Positions 44,494 through 59,636 of a stretch of 64,000 nt of DNA are shown piece after piece; within the stretch, counting starts at the first letter, position 1; each line of letters begins with the position of its first letter. The translations under genes and the position numbers were made by a program. This stretch comes from Sparassis latifolia (lineage: Eukaryota; Basidiomycota; Agaricomycetes; Polyporales; Sparassidaceae): the NCBI GenBank assembly GCA_018466975.1, contig CM031555.1, forward strand, positions 2,914,001-2,978,000, in the 5' to 3' direction. The notes beneath the pieces were generated by a model that did not search any database, was not told the origin of the DNA, and saw only the letters and a program-made list of their open reading frames with translations.

Positions 44494-46726
44494 CTACAGC
44501 TCCTCCCCGGCCAACCAACGATTGATCATTGCCAGCGACTCCTTCGGAACATCATACGGGACCTACCAAACAAAACACATCAGGGTAGTGTTTGAGCACC
44601 ACTTTGAGAAGATGCTCACCATGTGTCCCGCATTATGGACAGTGGCAAAGGTGAACGGTCCGACGCTTTTCACCAAGCCAGCAACCTCGGAGTCGACATA
44701 CCACTTCCTCTTCTCTGCAGCCGTATATGCCTCCTGTCCGGTCCACTCCATCGCAACTGTCATGCGCTCGTTGCCCACCTAAAACGCGTCACCCAGGTGC
44801 CACTGGCGATCAGCCGGGCACGATCCATCAAATTGGCTCAGTAACGCACCCAGTTGCAAATCCAGTCTCTTGTGCCGACGTAGAGCAGAGTACGTATACC
44901 GCGTTCGAGCAGCGCGGCGAGGTAGTACTGCGTCGGGAAGTGATAGTCTCCGGCTGAATTGAAGTCATCGTTTACGCGGTTGCTGCAGGCGCTGACATTG
45001 CCAGAGATTGCAGGATCTACACCTAAGATTGTCCGAATATCTGGTCTGTTAAGGTAGGCTTCAATAACGCTGTGGAAGAGATAGAAGTCAGAAATGAGAG
45101 AATAAAGATGTCTGAAGGTGGTACTTTGTGACTAGATAGCACAATGTCTCTTCAATGTCTCCGTCACTGTGATATGACACATTAGGAGAAGTTGCAAGAA
45201 TAGACAAGTGAACGAACCAAGGCTTGAGGATATCATACGGGTTATAGCCTGGTGGAAGGGTGTCTATCGGTTGTCTAAGTGTTTGGAAAAAGATTGACGT
45301 ACGAGCAGAATTGAAAGGCTCCTCTATCTCGGCCCCGCAGAAGTCAAGTGCTGCACGACAGTTCATCGCGTCGTATGAATCCCTACAGGACTCCTTCAAC
45401 CACCTCTCGCACCGGGGAAGCTGAGATCCAATTCAGCTGATAAACTACCAGTAGGAAGAGTGCATCCAAATAATACTTACCGCCAATTTCTGCCGGACAC
45501 ACGAGCTAGAAACAAATGAGAACACGTAAAAATGGGCTGGGGAAACAGAGAAAGGGGTGTGGACCTGATCCCAATTTTGGGCGGCGCCGTAACACCCGTG
45601 CATTGCATGTCGTAGTAAGAAGGTAACATGGTTGTCACATCGGTGCAACCATTTCCTACGTGGAGAACCCTAGTGAGATTAGTCGGGTGATGCAGGCTTG
45701 TGTAACAACCTATCATTATAGAGGTCAAATTGATTGGGGTCATGCCAGCTTCGACGAGTTTCGCATTTTGGTCGTATACCTCGGACGCGAATACGGGTAT
45801 GTAGCGGCCCTATGAAGTGATCATTGTCTGAGCATCACTCAATGAAATTCATAAGAATACCTACGCCGTACGACGATGAAGCCATATGGAAAGCATTCCC
45901 TTTGAACTTGGTGAAATGCTCAAAAAATATAGCTACGAACGCCGCAATATCCTTGGCAGCCTCTTCGGTCGTGCTCTAGCAGACACATCATCTGCTCTGT
46001 TCTTCAGCTTATATTAGATGCACTCACCACCGTTTCACCGTAATCGGCATACGAGAACCCGACACCGATGGGCTGGTCGACGAAGAATACACTTGCCTTC
46101 TCCGTCCATGAGTAAGGGTTATGGACCGTGCCATTGGGATTGGTGATCTTGCATGGACCTACACAAAAACCAGAATCAGACGTCAATATAGTGAGTGACA
46201 GAGAAGACTAGGAGCAAGACTGACCAAAATCCATGAATAGCCCGAGGGAGCCAGCACAGCCCGGACCGCCGCTCGTCCAAAATATGACATCATCATTGTC
46301 GGGATCGTTCCTGCTTTCAAAGAAAAAGAAGAACAGGTGTCGTGCCTCGATATCGAAGTATCCAGTGTAGGCTCTTCATTGAACATGCACGTAGTCATAA
46401 TACTATAGGTGCTTGATGTTGGCGAAGACTCACTCGTCTCCATCGCATATATTGGCCTTCTTGATGCGCACGCTGTGATTCGGAAACGCCGGATGGCTCA
46501 GAGTAGTGAAGTGTGAGACGGACAGCAGGGTAGGATCCCCCACAGCGGAGAATGAGCCTGTATCGTAAGACTCGGCCGCGAGAGGGGTTCTCAGCTGGTT
46601 GCTGGGGTGAATCCTTGGAGGAGGCTGCACCGTGTTCAGTCGTGCGCGGAACGGATGCTGCACATTACCATGCACGACTGTGGCGCAGATCAACAGGCCC
46701 AGGACAGTCTTGAAGAGAGTAAACAT
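44494..46726 (-). CDS. serine carboxypeptidase-like protein (S10) with altered substrate-recognition residues
   Basis: Thirteen exons join in phase from the ATG at 46726 to a TAG at 44494-44496 with GT-AG introns; the total is 1539 nt, 512 residues. Residues 1-20 (MFTLFKTVLGLLICATVVHG) form a signal peptide, so the protein is secreted or vacuolar. S10 landmarks: WTSGGPGCAGSLGLFMDFGP (130-149), VDQPIGVGFSYAD, nucleophile Ser226 in SSSYGGRYIPVFASEVYD, IGNGCTDVTTMLPSYYDMQC, Asp432 in YVGTRDWICNW and His489 in HNAGHMVPYD. The triad is present, but positions aligning with carboxypeptidase Y Asn51, Glu65 and Glu145 are Ser132, Asp146 and Ser225. Those residues bind the substrate C-terminal carboxylate in the family, so the specificity or reaction is probably changed. 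Being intact over 13 exons, it does not look like a pseudogene. Confidence 0.93.
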
Positions 46727-47855
46727 AGTGGATCAAAATTGAGAGGCTTTGAGAATTCCCGGGCTTGCACCTCAAGCACGCACACGCGTACGAAGTTGTA
46801 GCGTTCTATTTCGCGCCTCCGAGTCCAGTGCCGCGATCATGGGGATAGATACAGTGCCATCAGCCAAGATATTCACTTTCCCAGCAGTCACGGTGCACGG
46901 TATGTGACTCAATGCCAAACTCTGCATGCAGGCCGAGTCCGTTGTGCGCACGCGCCGCAGCCGGGCTGAGTGCACCGACTAGAGATCGATCGAGATTTAT
47001 CTCCAGTAACACCCTGTGGCTGAGCCGAAATCCGTATTAAGTTGGTAGATATCTAGTGACCTTTGTTACGTTTCTAGGTAGTTTCTAGCACTATCCAAAT
47101 TGTCTGGTACTGGTTGCTCGGATTATCAAATTGTCAGAAACACTACAGCATACGACGGTCGGCCTCAGATACTACTAGCCTTACAACTTGTCAGACATTC
47201 TTGGAGTTGGCGGCCCTGGTAGAGCTCGCGGCAGGTCACGGTGTTCAGTCGCAGGGCATGTTTCCTGTGAGTGAAGACGCAGTTGCCTACTGAGTGTTGA
47301 CGGAGTCGTTCTTCCACGGTGTACGCCAGCAACTGTACGTTCTGTATATGATCATCAGCAGGTTACTAGATATTCATGTCCTCTCTGCACGGTCTTAGAA
47401 TCCTCAACGAGTTCCCTGTTTCGATGCTGCTCTCCTGGAGCCCATCACTAAGCATTCACACGCTTTCCGATAGATGTTTCGCATGACACCTTCTCAGCTC
47501 TGTGACGCGCATGTAGCAGAGGTGCGCTTGCAGCACGCGAATGACCTAGTAGATTCTTAAGCCAGTCGCATTATTGCCTTTGTTCCTGGAGGATCTTAGG
47601 ATGGAAGTGCTGCATTACCTCCAGGACAGATGGCACCCTGGGAGAATTCTGAACCATAAAGTACCTATGGCGCTGGCAGGGAACCGCTCAAAGGCGATCT
47701 GAATCCGAAGGCTTCGCCGATGCTATGCATTCTGACCAACACCGCTCTCGCGCTTGCCCCACTGGTGCTCGCCAGGTCTATACCGCCTTCCCGTTATCTC
47801 AGCATTTCTAACACTTGAGTAACGACTCTGCTCTTCACCGTGGTTTACCGCCAGG
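46727..47855. other. divergent intergenic region, no gene recognised
   Basis: The 1.1 kb between the divergently transcribed carboxypeptidase and NLR genes should contain both promoters. No convincing TATA box or coding frame was identified. Confidence 0.5.
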
Positions 47856-50800
47856 ATGTCTTGCTTCTCTGTTCTATGCAGGAACGTTCACGCTCACGAA
47901 GAGCTGGTAGATGATGTTCTCAATGGCGTCCACCTCCTTCTTGACACAGCTGGCGATGCTCTATCGGCCGCACCAGTTGGCGGCTTGGACACTGCTGCCT
48001 CCGCACTCTCCACAATCATCGAGATGGTCATGGTGAGTGAAACCAGCCCGCACCTGATCTCGTTTCTCATTCACAGAGGTCGTGGCGTTTTGATTCTGCT
48101 GGACCACGTCTCCTTAACATTAGACAGCCAGGGGCAACGACCAAGCCGCAAAAGATCTAGCTAAGAGCATCAAGGCACTCGCAGATCTCATTGACAAGAC
48201 GCATAAGCAGATCAGTGACCGAGTCGGGGCGACGAACGCAAGCGAGCGTAAATTCGTACGATCGAGATTCAAGTCGTCACTTGAATTGAACGAGCGGATT
48301 GAGAATCTGAATTCGTAAGTGCAATGCAATGTTTGTGCCGATTCTTACCTACGTTTTGCGCAGAAAGCTCGAAGATCTGAAGAGAGAAGCTGCGAAGATC
48401 TCGGAAGGTTCATTCTTTCTAAGGTGTCTCCGAGGAGATCGAAATGCAGGCATCCTGAGTGATTTGAAAGAGGGGATTGATACAGCCAGAAAAGATTTTG
48501 CAGTTCGTTGCTACTCACTCGCGGTTGTCATCACCCATTCATGGCTGATGACATGGTGTTTACAGTTCCAGGGCCAGGTGACAATCGAAGCGTTGATCAA
48601 TGGGTTGGTGGAGAAGGTTGATGAGATTGTGGAGACAGTAGTGGTAAGCTGATGCCCCTGTAGCTGCTGACGAACATTCTGAGTATTAACAATACCCAGC
48701 GTCTAGAGATGGTCCAGCAGCTTAGCAGTAAGTAGCTTCAAATCAGTTACATTGTGTGGTTGTTTATGCTCTATATAGAAGATGATGAAACTCTGCAGCA
48801 CTTGCCTCATCGTACTGATGCTCAATATCGGTCCTCTGCCAACGAATTCAAGAACGGTTATCTACCTGGAACGCGGACGGAACTACTCGACGAACTTGAA
48901 GGCTGGGCAAAGGGGACCAACCCTGACTTCTTGGATTTCTCCATCTACGTCCTCAGTGGAGCGGCAGGAACTGGCAAGTCTACCATTGCCTACGAATTCG
49001 CGAAGCGACTCGAGAATGAGAGGCGCCTCGGTGCATCTTTCTTCTTCGTGCGAGGCGTTGAGGGGTTAAATACTACGCGACTGGTGTTTCCCACAATCGC
49101 ATACCAACTGGCAGTTTCGCAGCCTACCTTCTACCCTCTGGTTGTCAAGGCTGCTCGTGATCACCTAAAACGGGGAACCAAGCAACAAATGGACTTCGAG
49201 CTCGACGAGCTGATCATCAAGCCTCTTCAAGATGTCCCCGCAGATCACCCTCCTGTTGTGATTGTTATTGACGCCGTTGATGAATGCACGGAACTCGCTC
49301 AAGACCACGTTCCGCGCATGCTACATCTCATTCTGCAGCGAATACGCGAAGTCAAGTTCCCTCTTCGAGTGTTGATCACCACGCGGCCAGAGATGCATAT
49401 CGAGGATGCATTCCAGTCGACGGAGTTTGCCAATGTTGCCAGGCCATTCAAGCTTAACGAGATCCCCCGCACTATAATCAATGCAGATATCACACACTAC
49501 TTAATTGTGAACGTCAAAACCATTCGGAACAGTGACCGCCTACTGAAGGCACGTCCAAATATGATCCATGATCTGACAAAGAAATCAGAAGGCCTGTTCA
49601 TATTTGCCACCACTGCAGTCAACTTTCTACGGGGGGACTACGAACATCTCGAGGAAAACTTGGACCTCTTGCTTGCTGAATCATCGGCCGATGGGGCGCC
49701 TGGCCTCACTACTCTGGACCAGCTATACCTAATTGTTCTTAAGAATGCATTCCCAGAATACGTTCTTGACCGGCCCGATGTCAAGACATGGATTCAACAG
49801 GTTTTGGGGTGTGTGGCATTACTGCAAGACCATCTCTCACCGAAAACTCTGACGTCACTCGTGAATGTCGGGATCAAGAGTATCCATTTCGTTCTTGCGC
49901 GTCTTGGGTCTGTCATCTGTCTTAACGAAGAAGATGACCCCGACGACCACATCCGTCCCCTGCACGCTAGCTTTCCGCAATTCCTTGTCGACGAGCAGCG
50001 ATGCAAGGACACTAGTTTCTACATTGATCCCGTCAGCCACCACGGTCATCTGGCTTCAGCGTGCCTAACTATTCTGATTGCAAAGGGAGTCCTGCGGAGG
50101 AATATCTGTCGGTTGTCGGTTCCTAGTACTTTCAAGGATAGCATCGGCGACCTCCACGAGCGCGTCAAAGCCCACATCCCTCTACATGTACAGTACGCAT
50201 GCGTCCACTGGGCGACACATCTCTCCAGTGCCGATCATTCGCCCGGATTGCATGAACTGCTGAAGACATTTTGTTCAGACAAATTAATCGTTTGGTTGGA
50301 GGCATTGAGCATGATGGATCGGCTCGATATCGCAGTCCAGGCGCTGCTTAGTGTCCGCACTTGGTACCAGGTGAGTTCAGAGTGGGATGAAGGACCATTT
50401 CTGACGCATGTCCATTTTAGTCAACCTCGGATGCAGATACTCTGAACCTTCTCAGTGATGGGTATAGATTTGTGCTGGAGTATTTCATCCCCATCAACCG
50501 GTGTCCCGAGCACATTTACATCTCGGCCTTACCCATGACACCTTCCTCCCTGCTGTTCGATCAATATTCGTTACCTGGCAGTGAAACAGCAGTCAGCCTT
50601 GTGACTGCGCGGGATCCACAGTGGGGGTCCTGTCTGCGTGTGGTTGAAGGGCACTCAGGTCGCGTCGGAGCTGCGAAGTTCTCTCCCAATGGTCGCTGGG
50701 TTGTATCATGTTGTTGGGATCGCACAGTGCGAACGTGGGACGCTGCCTCTGGGACCCCAATGAACATCATGCGCAGTCACAACAACAATGTGAATGACGT

Positions 50801-52280
50801 CGACTATTCGCCCAACAACCAGTACATAGTTTCCGGTTCTGATGACACGACCCTACGCATATGGAATGCCGCAACAGGGGCACCACTGCACAAGTTGCGT
50901 GCTAAACACGGCAACGTGTTCGCTGTGGAGTATTCGCCCGATGGTAACAACATCATATCAGGATCGTATAACAACGCTCTCCATCTCTGGGATGCCCAGC
51001 GCGGGAAGAAACTAGACGTCGTTGAAGACGAAACAAATTGCATTAATTCCGTCAGCTTCTCCCGTGATGGCTCTATGGTCGTGACAGCTTCCAGTGATAA
51101 CATAGTCCGTGCATGGGTCGTAGAGGACCTTTATATGCTGAAGAAGTTTGTAGGTCATACAGACCAGGCGAAGGGAGCGGCATTTTTCCCGGACGGACGC
51201 AAGGTGGTGTCAGGCGCAAGCGACAAAACAGTGCGCATCTGGGATATGGACTCGGAGAAGTGTCTTCAAACTCTTGAAGGTCATGATGGACGCGTCTTCT
51301 GTGTCACCATCTCGTTTCAAGGTGACCGAATTGCCTCAGGCTCTGTGGACAACACGATCTGTCTATGGGATGCCCAGACCGGAGAATTCCTGTACCATCT
51401 GCGCGATCATACAAGCTGGGTCCTCTCGGTCTCTTTCTCGCAGGACGGAAATCGGCTAGTATCGGCATCCGACGACCAAACAGTTCGCATCTGGGATCTC
51501 ACCATCGCAGATTGTGGAGCAAGCTCTGTCGGTCACGATGCCACCGTTACTTGCATTGTATTCTCGAATGATGGAACGCGCGTTGCATCAAGCTCTGAGG
51601 ATGCCACCATTATTGTCTGGGATGCAGCGACCGGCCAAGAAGTACGCACACTGGAAGGACATACTGAACGTATCCAGAGCATCGCCTTCTCACCCGACGG
51701 TAGCCGTATCGTCTCCGGAGGTTGGGACAATGTTGTTCGTGTTTGGGACGTTGAGAGCGGACAGTCGGTGATGTCCTTAAAGGGCCACAAGAAAGGTGTT
51801 GAGGCCGTGGCATACTCTCCCGACGGCACGCTATTTGCATCGGGGGCGAATAATTTGGAGCCGAGCATCCGATTGTGGAATGCATCTGACGGTACACTCC
51901 ACAAAAAGATCAAAATCGATTTCAAGAAGGCACCGATTGACATGGTCAGCAAGCTCGAATTCTCGCCTGACAGTACCAAGATTTACACAAAGACGATAAA
52001 CGGGCTGACTTATATATGGAGTTGTTCAACTGGAGAGATCCTGAATTACGCTGCCAATGACTGGGGCGCAGGCGTTGGCGGGGAGCGTAGGAAATTTGCG
52101 GAAGAGGATGGATGGCTCATCTTGAAAGAGTCGGGACAGAAGTTGTGTTGGCTTGCAGGCTCCAAACGGGCTCATACGGAGGATGCATCTGCGTGCCATG
52201 GAACCCACTATGCTGCAGGAGGGGGCTCCGGGCGTTTCACTCTTCTGGATCTGTCAGAGCTTGTTGATGCACTGCACTGA
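47856..52280 (+). CDS. NACHT-WD40 STAND receptor (fungal NLR) with helical N-terminal domain
   Basis: Seven exons, 47856-48032, 48124-48314, 48364-48502, 48566-48643, 48700-48727, 48779-50370 and 50421-52280, give 4065 nt, 1354 residues, all in phase. Residues 1-204 form an alpha-helical domain (APVGGLDTAASALSTIIEMV, ALADLIDKTHKQISDRVGAT, LKEGIDTARKDF) resembling the HeLo/MLKL-type four-helix bundle of other Agaricomycete NLRs. The NACHT NTPase has a P-loop GAAGTGKST (265-273) and Walker B VVIVIDAVDEC (Asp369). Residues of about 805-1270 make eleven WD40 repeats such as DGRKVVSGASDKTVRIWD. STAND proteins oligomerise on ligand binding through the repeats and trigger cell death or incompatibility via the N-terminal domain. 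The repeats are diverse rather than near-identical. The start codon is the first consistent ATG; an extra 5' exon cannot be excluded. Confidence 0.93.
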
Positions 52281-53338
52281 TTGGTATATGTACAAATGTG
52301 ACTTACCAGTATGCTCCGTAGTCAATATCTCATTCCGTGTAACCACTGCATGTATGGCATAGGATGAAAGATGAGAAAAGACACGCCATGGTAAGGCCAC
52401 CACGACGACCTGCCAATCAAGATATGTACTATCCTGTTCATGGATGGCAGAACGCTCTCGGATGTAATAGCAATCGTCATAATTTGTACGCACTAATAAA
52501 CATCCAGGGTAGATTCCCAAGTGGTAGAGCAGCACAGATAGATGGAATGAGGAAACCGGCGCATTAATGGTGAAAGCACAATCAAATTGTCATATTCATG
52601 CATGTTCAACGTTCAATATTAGGGTGAGTCCGGTGAAGGAGGCTGAAAATTGGACAGGAACGATATCAGGGAGTCTCACTGGTATGTATTCATGGCAGAG
52701 ATTTTGCTCTGAAAAGTTGACTCCGCCAGAGTTGACTTGTCAGATGAAAATCTCGGTGAAGCCATGGATGGTGATCCTGCACTCTTTGCATCAGGATGTG
52801 GGTGATTTCAGCGACAAGGGGCTGAAGAGAAGCGCACCGTATGGCAACAAACACCGCAAGCGTATCAGGATTGAGGTGGAGGTGATTCCGAAATGCAGTC
52901 TAAGGCTGTGGTAGAAAGGTGGCGCCGTAGGGTACAAGGGTCACGTACAGGCTGAGCCATAATGCATAAGGTATTACTGTTGGATACATCCTTTTTAATT
53001 CCTGGAACCAACCTAAGACCGGTATTTTCTGACCGTGTTCGCTGCAAACTGGGCGTTAGCTAGTACCCCGACTGTCACTGCGCTTTGACTCGGAGCTTCC
53101 CTAACTGTGATTGCTGTCATGCTCAGCATTTTCATCTCTCCAAGATTGCAAACTGGATTTCGTATATTCTCCATGCTTTGTCTGACACCAGAAATAAGCC
53201 ATGCCAGTGATTGTCTACTTCGTGGCGCACACGTTGTTCCTGCGAAGCTTGGGTCGCGGAAGCGTGGATCAGATTCAGAACTGTTGCTTGGACCAACACA
53301 TGCAACAATTGGGAGAGGACAGGCACACCGCACAGCCA
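52281..53338. other. intergenic, no gene recognised
   Basis: 3' flank of the NLR gene up to the insertion site of the TIR element. An ATT-start frame at 52567-52914 has no supporting features. Confidence 0.45.
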
Positions 53339-53347
53339 TTGTTGCAC

Positions 53348-54601
53348 GGGCCTAGGAAGATTGACGCATTTGACGCCATGCGTCACGCATTTGACGCCGA
53401 CGCCGACGCATTTGACGCCGCCGCCGCCGCCGAAAAGTGACGCAGGCCGTCAAATTTTCAAAGCTCTGATCGTTGTGTACGGTTTTGATAACCACATTGT
53501 AGTCAGAAAGAAGCAGAATATTTACACATTCATCAAAGATATTTCAGGCCAGAATTTATGGCTGTAGCAGGTGTGAAGTTCTGTGACAAGTATGAAGTCA
53601 CTAGAGGTGACGGTCTTTCACCATTCAATATTCATGCAGCTTCCATGGCTGGTGGTTTCTCAAGTATTATTTTAAGCAGTTGATTGGGATACAGTACACC
53701 TCCATCAAAGTCTGTAAATCAGTAGCAATGCATGGTCATTGCTTACAATTGAGCCAGTTCTTTTCTGATTGCCCTATCATGAGGGGCAGCCTGATGAACT
53801 CTGGTAAGTTCCTTTGGACACTGGCAGGCTTTGGAGCTTTTCCAAGATAAAAGCTAAGGACAGTTTGCACACCAACCATGTCTTGGCAGCACCCTTTATA
53901 GTCAACAAAAGCAGGGGTAGATGGTCAGTTGCAATGAAGATTACTCCTGAACAAACAGAAGGCTCCCTAGACTTCCACTTCAGCTGCGCTGTAAGAAATG
54001 TCCTTCAACTTATTCATGAATGCAAGATGCCGCTGACACCATGCGTTACTTTGTGGAGTGATGCAGACGCCATGCGCCACCGACGCCGACGTAGTGCGTC
54101 ACTTTCAAAAGGGACGCCGACGCAGTGCGAGACTTCCAAACGGGACGCCGACGCAGTGCGTCACTTCCAAAGTGACGCCAAGACCATGCGTCACTTATAA
54201 TCGACGCTCTGCGTCTCGAACCTAGTGACGCCGTCTGACTGACGGGGGAAGTTTGATTCTTGTCATACGGACGTTATATAAGAACCATTACGGCAGTACT
54301 ACACGGCCTTACATTGTCACTATCCCTACTAGTAACTCCCATACTAATTGAAACTCCGAAAACCTCTTCGGATGACCGAGTAAGTATCACATTTTTGTAC
54401 ACAATACTAGTGGTAGTGTTTCCGACACTAGTATGAGTAGGTGTGGGCTTTGGCGGGCCTCAAGAAACACGCAAAATCATTATAATCGTGAACGTTGCGT
54501 CACTTTCCCTGCCTGCGTCACTTTCCCCGGCGTCTGCGTCTGCGTCAAGTCGGCGTCAATGCGTTGGCGCCTGCGTCAAATGCGTCAATATCTCCAGGCC
54601 C
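53348..54601. mobile_element. non-autonomous TIR element, 1254 bp, with 9 bp target-site duplication
   Basis: The ends read GGGCCTAGGAAGATTGACGC and, in reverse complement, GGGCCTGGAGATATTGACGC, both continuing ATTTGACGC: 25 of 29 positions match. Direct repeats TTGTTGCAC at 53339-53347 and 54602-54610 flank it exactly. Subterminal arrays of GACGC/GCGTC motifs (about 53369-53450 and 54030-54600) resemble transposase-binding repeats. The interior is AT-richer, poor in CpG and encodes no transposase. A 9 bp TSD suggests a Mutator-like element; an 8-9 bp TSD group such as KDZ is the alternative. The right end is 80 bp from the TATA box of the next gene. Confidence 0.88.
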
Positions 54602-54681
54602 TTGTTGCACCACTCACGAGTACATAAAGTCCACGACAACAGTCGTCAAAGCGAGATTTCCTTGTTCGGGCGCCACACGTC

Positions 54682-54689
54682 TATATAAA
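54682..54689 (+). promoter_or_regulatory. TATA box of the 254-aa gene
   Basis: TATATAAA lies 77 bp before the ATG at 54759 and 80 bp after the end of the inserted TIR element. Confidence 0.6.
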
Positions 54690-54758
54690 CCTGCTGCGAT
54701 ACTGCGATATTCGAAAACTCCCTTCTGCACACACCAATACTTGTCTGGTTTTTGTGAA

Positions 54759-55715
54759 ATGGATCATCAGGTACGTCGTGGCCATTCTGTATGAGGTATC
54801 TAAATGACGGACATGCCCATTGAAACCTTGCCGGCCCATTGACGTTGCTGGTCAGGAGATGAACAGGGTCGCATCGGACCGGTCCACAAGGAGGAATGCG
54901 CTTGGTAGAATTGCAAACACCCTGCCTCGCCAGATCTACACCGCCGGAGAGCAAGAATTTCTGAAAGAACTTGCAGAGAAGGAGTACACTCAACGGAGTA
55001 CCGCCGATTCGTTCCGTGGGGATATCCAGGTTTACGACGTGGTGCGTTGTCGTCCTGAAAATTGTCGTGATCTCTGTTAAGACCCGCGCAGCTTCATTCC
55101 ACCTGCTTCCCCGTGGTGCTTTTGTCACTGGAGAACGTCATCATACCTTTCGAAGACATTTCCGCGCGCGACAAGCTCGAGGACGACGCTGTCAGCATGG
55201 CTCCTGGCGGGCGCGGCTCCGTGTATACGGCATCACGCAAACTGCTGGAACTCTCTAAGACGGATAAGTTCTATCTGTTCGTCCGAACGGATGCTACGCG
55301 AGCGGACGGGGACAAAGAAATAAGATACATTGGCGTGTACACTGCAAAAAACCCAGAGATAAGGCTTAGCCAGGAGGGGTGGCAGAACCTGTCCGACAAG
55401 GTGCGTGTATCTTCTCACACATAATACATGTGGTATTGGAAGCTTATGGTGACACAGGAGAAGGAAAGTGTCGTCAAATTCCACCTGGCTCAAGCTCAAA
55501 CAGAGTCCCAGCATTCTGCGGGTGTGGCCACCGAGACATCTATCCTAGAAGGGTATCACCGAGGGTCGTTACAACTGTCTTTGTTCCTCTTTGAAGGCGA
55601 CACTTTCAATGGTTGGACTCTGGGCAAAAATGAGTGGAAATCCCTTAAGCGAAAGCATCCTTTGAATAAGTCTCCTGACAGTGGCTGCAATCCAGTGGAA
55701 TGTTGTTTGATGTGA
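54759..55715 (+). CDS. hypothetical 254-aa protein (possibly DUF6697-like)
   Basis: Four exons, 54759-54770, 54856-55041, 55092-55400 and 55458-55715, each a whole number of codons, total 765 nt. The first exon encodes only MDHQ. Visible segments are RQIYTAGEQEFLKELAEKEY, LENVIIPFEDISARDKLEDD, KLLELSKTDKFYLFVRTDA, IRYIGVYTAKNPEIRLSQEG with WQNLSDKEKESVVK, and a Cys-containing C-terminus. The block 'Y-G-Y...L-x-x-x-x-W-x-x-L' is reminiscent of basidiomycete DUF6697 proteins, but this is recall, not a search. There is no signal peptide or membrane segment. The gene is intact although a TIR element is inserted directly upstream of its core promoter, which may alter its expression. Confidence 0.75.
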
Positions 55716-56588
55716 ATACTCTGCATGTTGATACTTTGTTTTGCTTGTGGATATGTCGTACAAAGAAGAATATCAACTATGTTGTTAATTCTAATTCCGT
55801 CAACACCTTCGAACCTTGAGCTTTGCGAGGAGACCATAGAGGCGCCGGCAGTGTGCGCGGCGAAACCGCGCAGGTATTTTCGGGCATCCACGACAGGACC
55901 TAGGCATGGTACAAGACGGAATTCATCACAGCGTCTCCGAGAAGGAATGTTGTTCAAGAACTTGAAGGTGTCTTACTATATATGGAAGGTGTCGTCGTTC
56001 ACAATCACTGAGGACGTGATAACCCATAACAAACGTCGCAACACACGTCTCAGTAACGATGCCGCAAAACGTAGGCCAATCCAGGATATCGATAGCCAGC
56101 GGGCTGCCCAAGACAGACTAGGACTTCCAAGTTTCCCGCCCAACAGTGCCAACACCGACGTACGGTTCTAAGCATCTACGTGTTCTCAGTGCGACGCGCA
56201 AGTTACAGTGCACACTGAATCACAAAAGAGAGACTAGAGGTCTGAAAATTCGCTACAAATATAAGAGACGAGAGCGTAAGTAGTCGTAGTCACAACGTGC
56301 ACGCACACCGAGCCGAGCCGAGCCGAGTCGAGTCGCCATGTATGTGTGGTCAGGTAACGGAACGGGAGAGGGAGACGATCCATGTGCATATGCATGGGGC
56401 ATGGTTACACACAAACAACATGAGAAGACGAGAGAGACGAGAGAGACAAGCAGCCAGGATTGAGAGCAACGAGGATCAGTCCGGAGTCCTGCCTGCTCAC
56501 GCAGATCTACCACAACACGAGCTGAAGCGGAAGGATGCCAGGCGGAACAGAACGAGCGGCAGAAACCAGCGTGGGGTGGAGAACACTG
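55716..56588. other. intergenic, no gene recognised
   Basis: 3' flanks of the 254-aa gene and HAT1. A GAGCC pentamer array lies at 56309-56335 and a GAGAGAC-rich stretch near 56425. The open frame 55725-56171 shows no recognisable domain. Confidence 0.45.
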
Positions 56589-59636
<3,048 letters not shown>

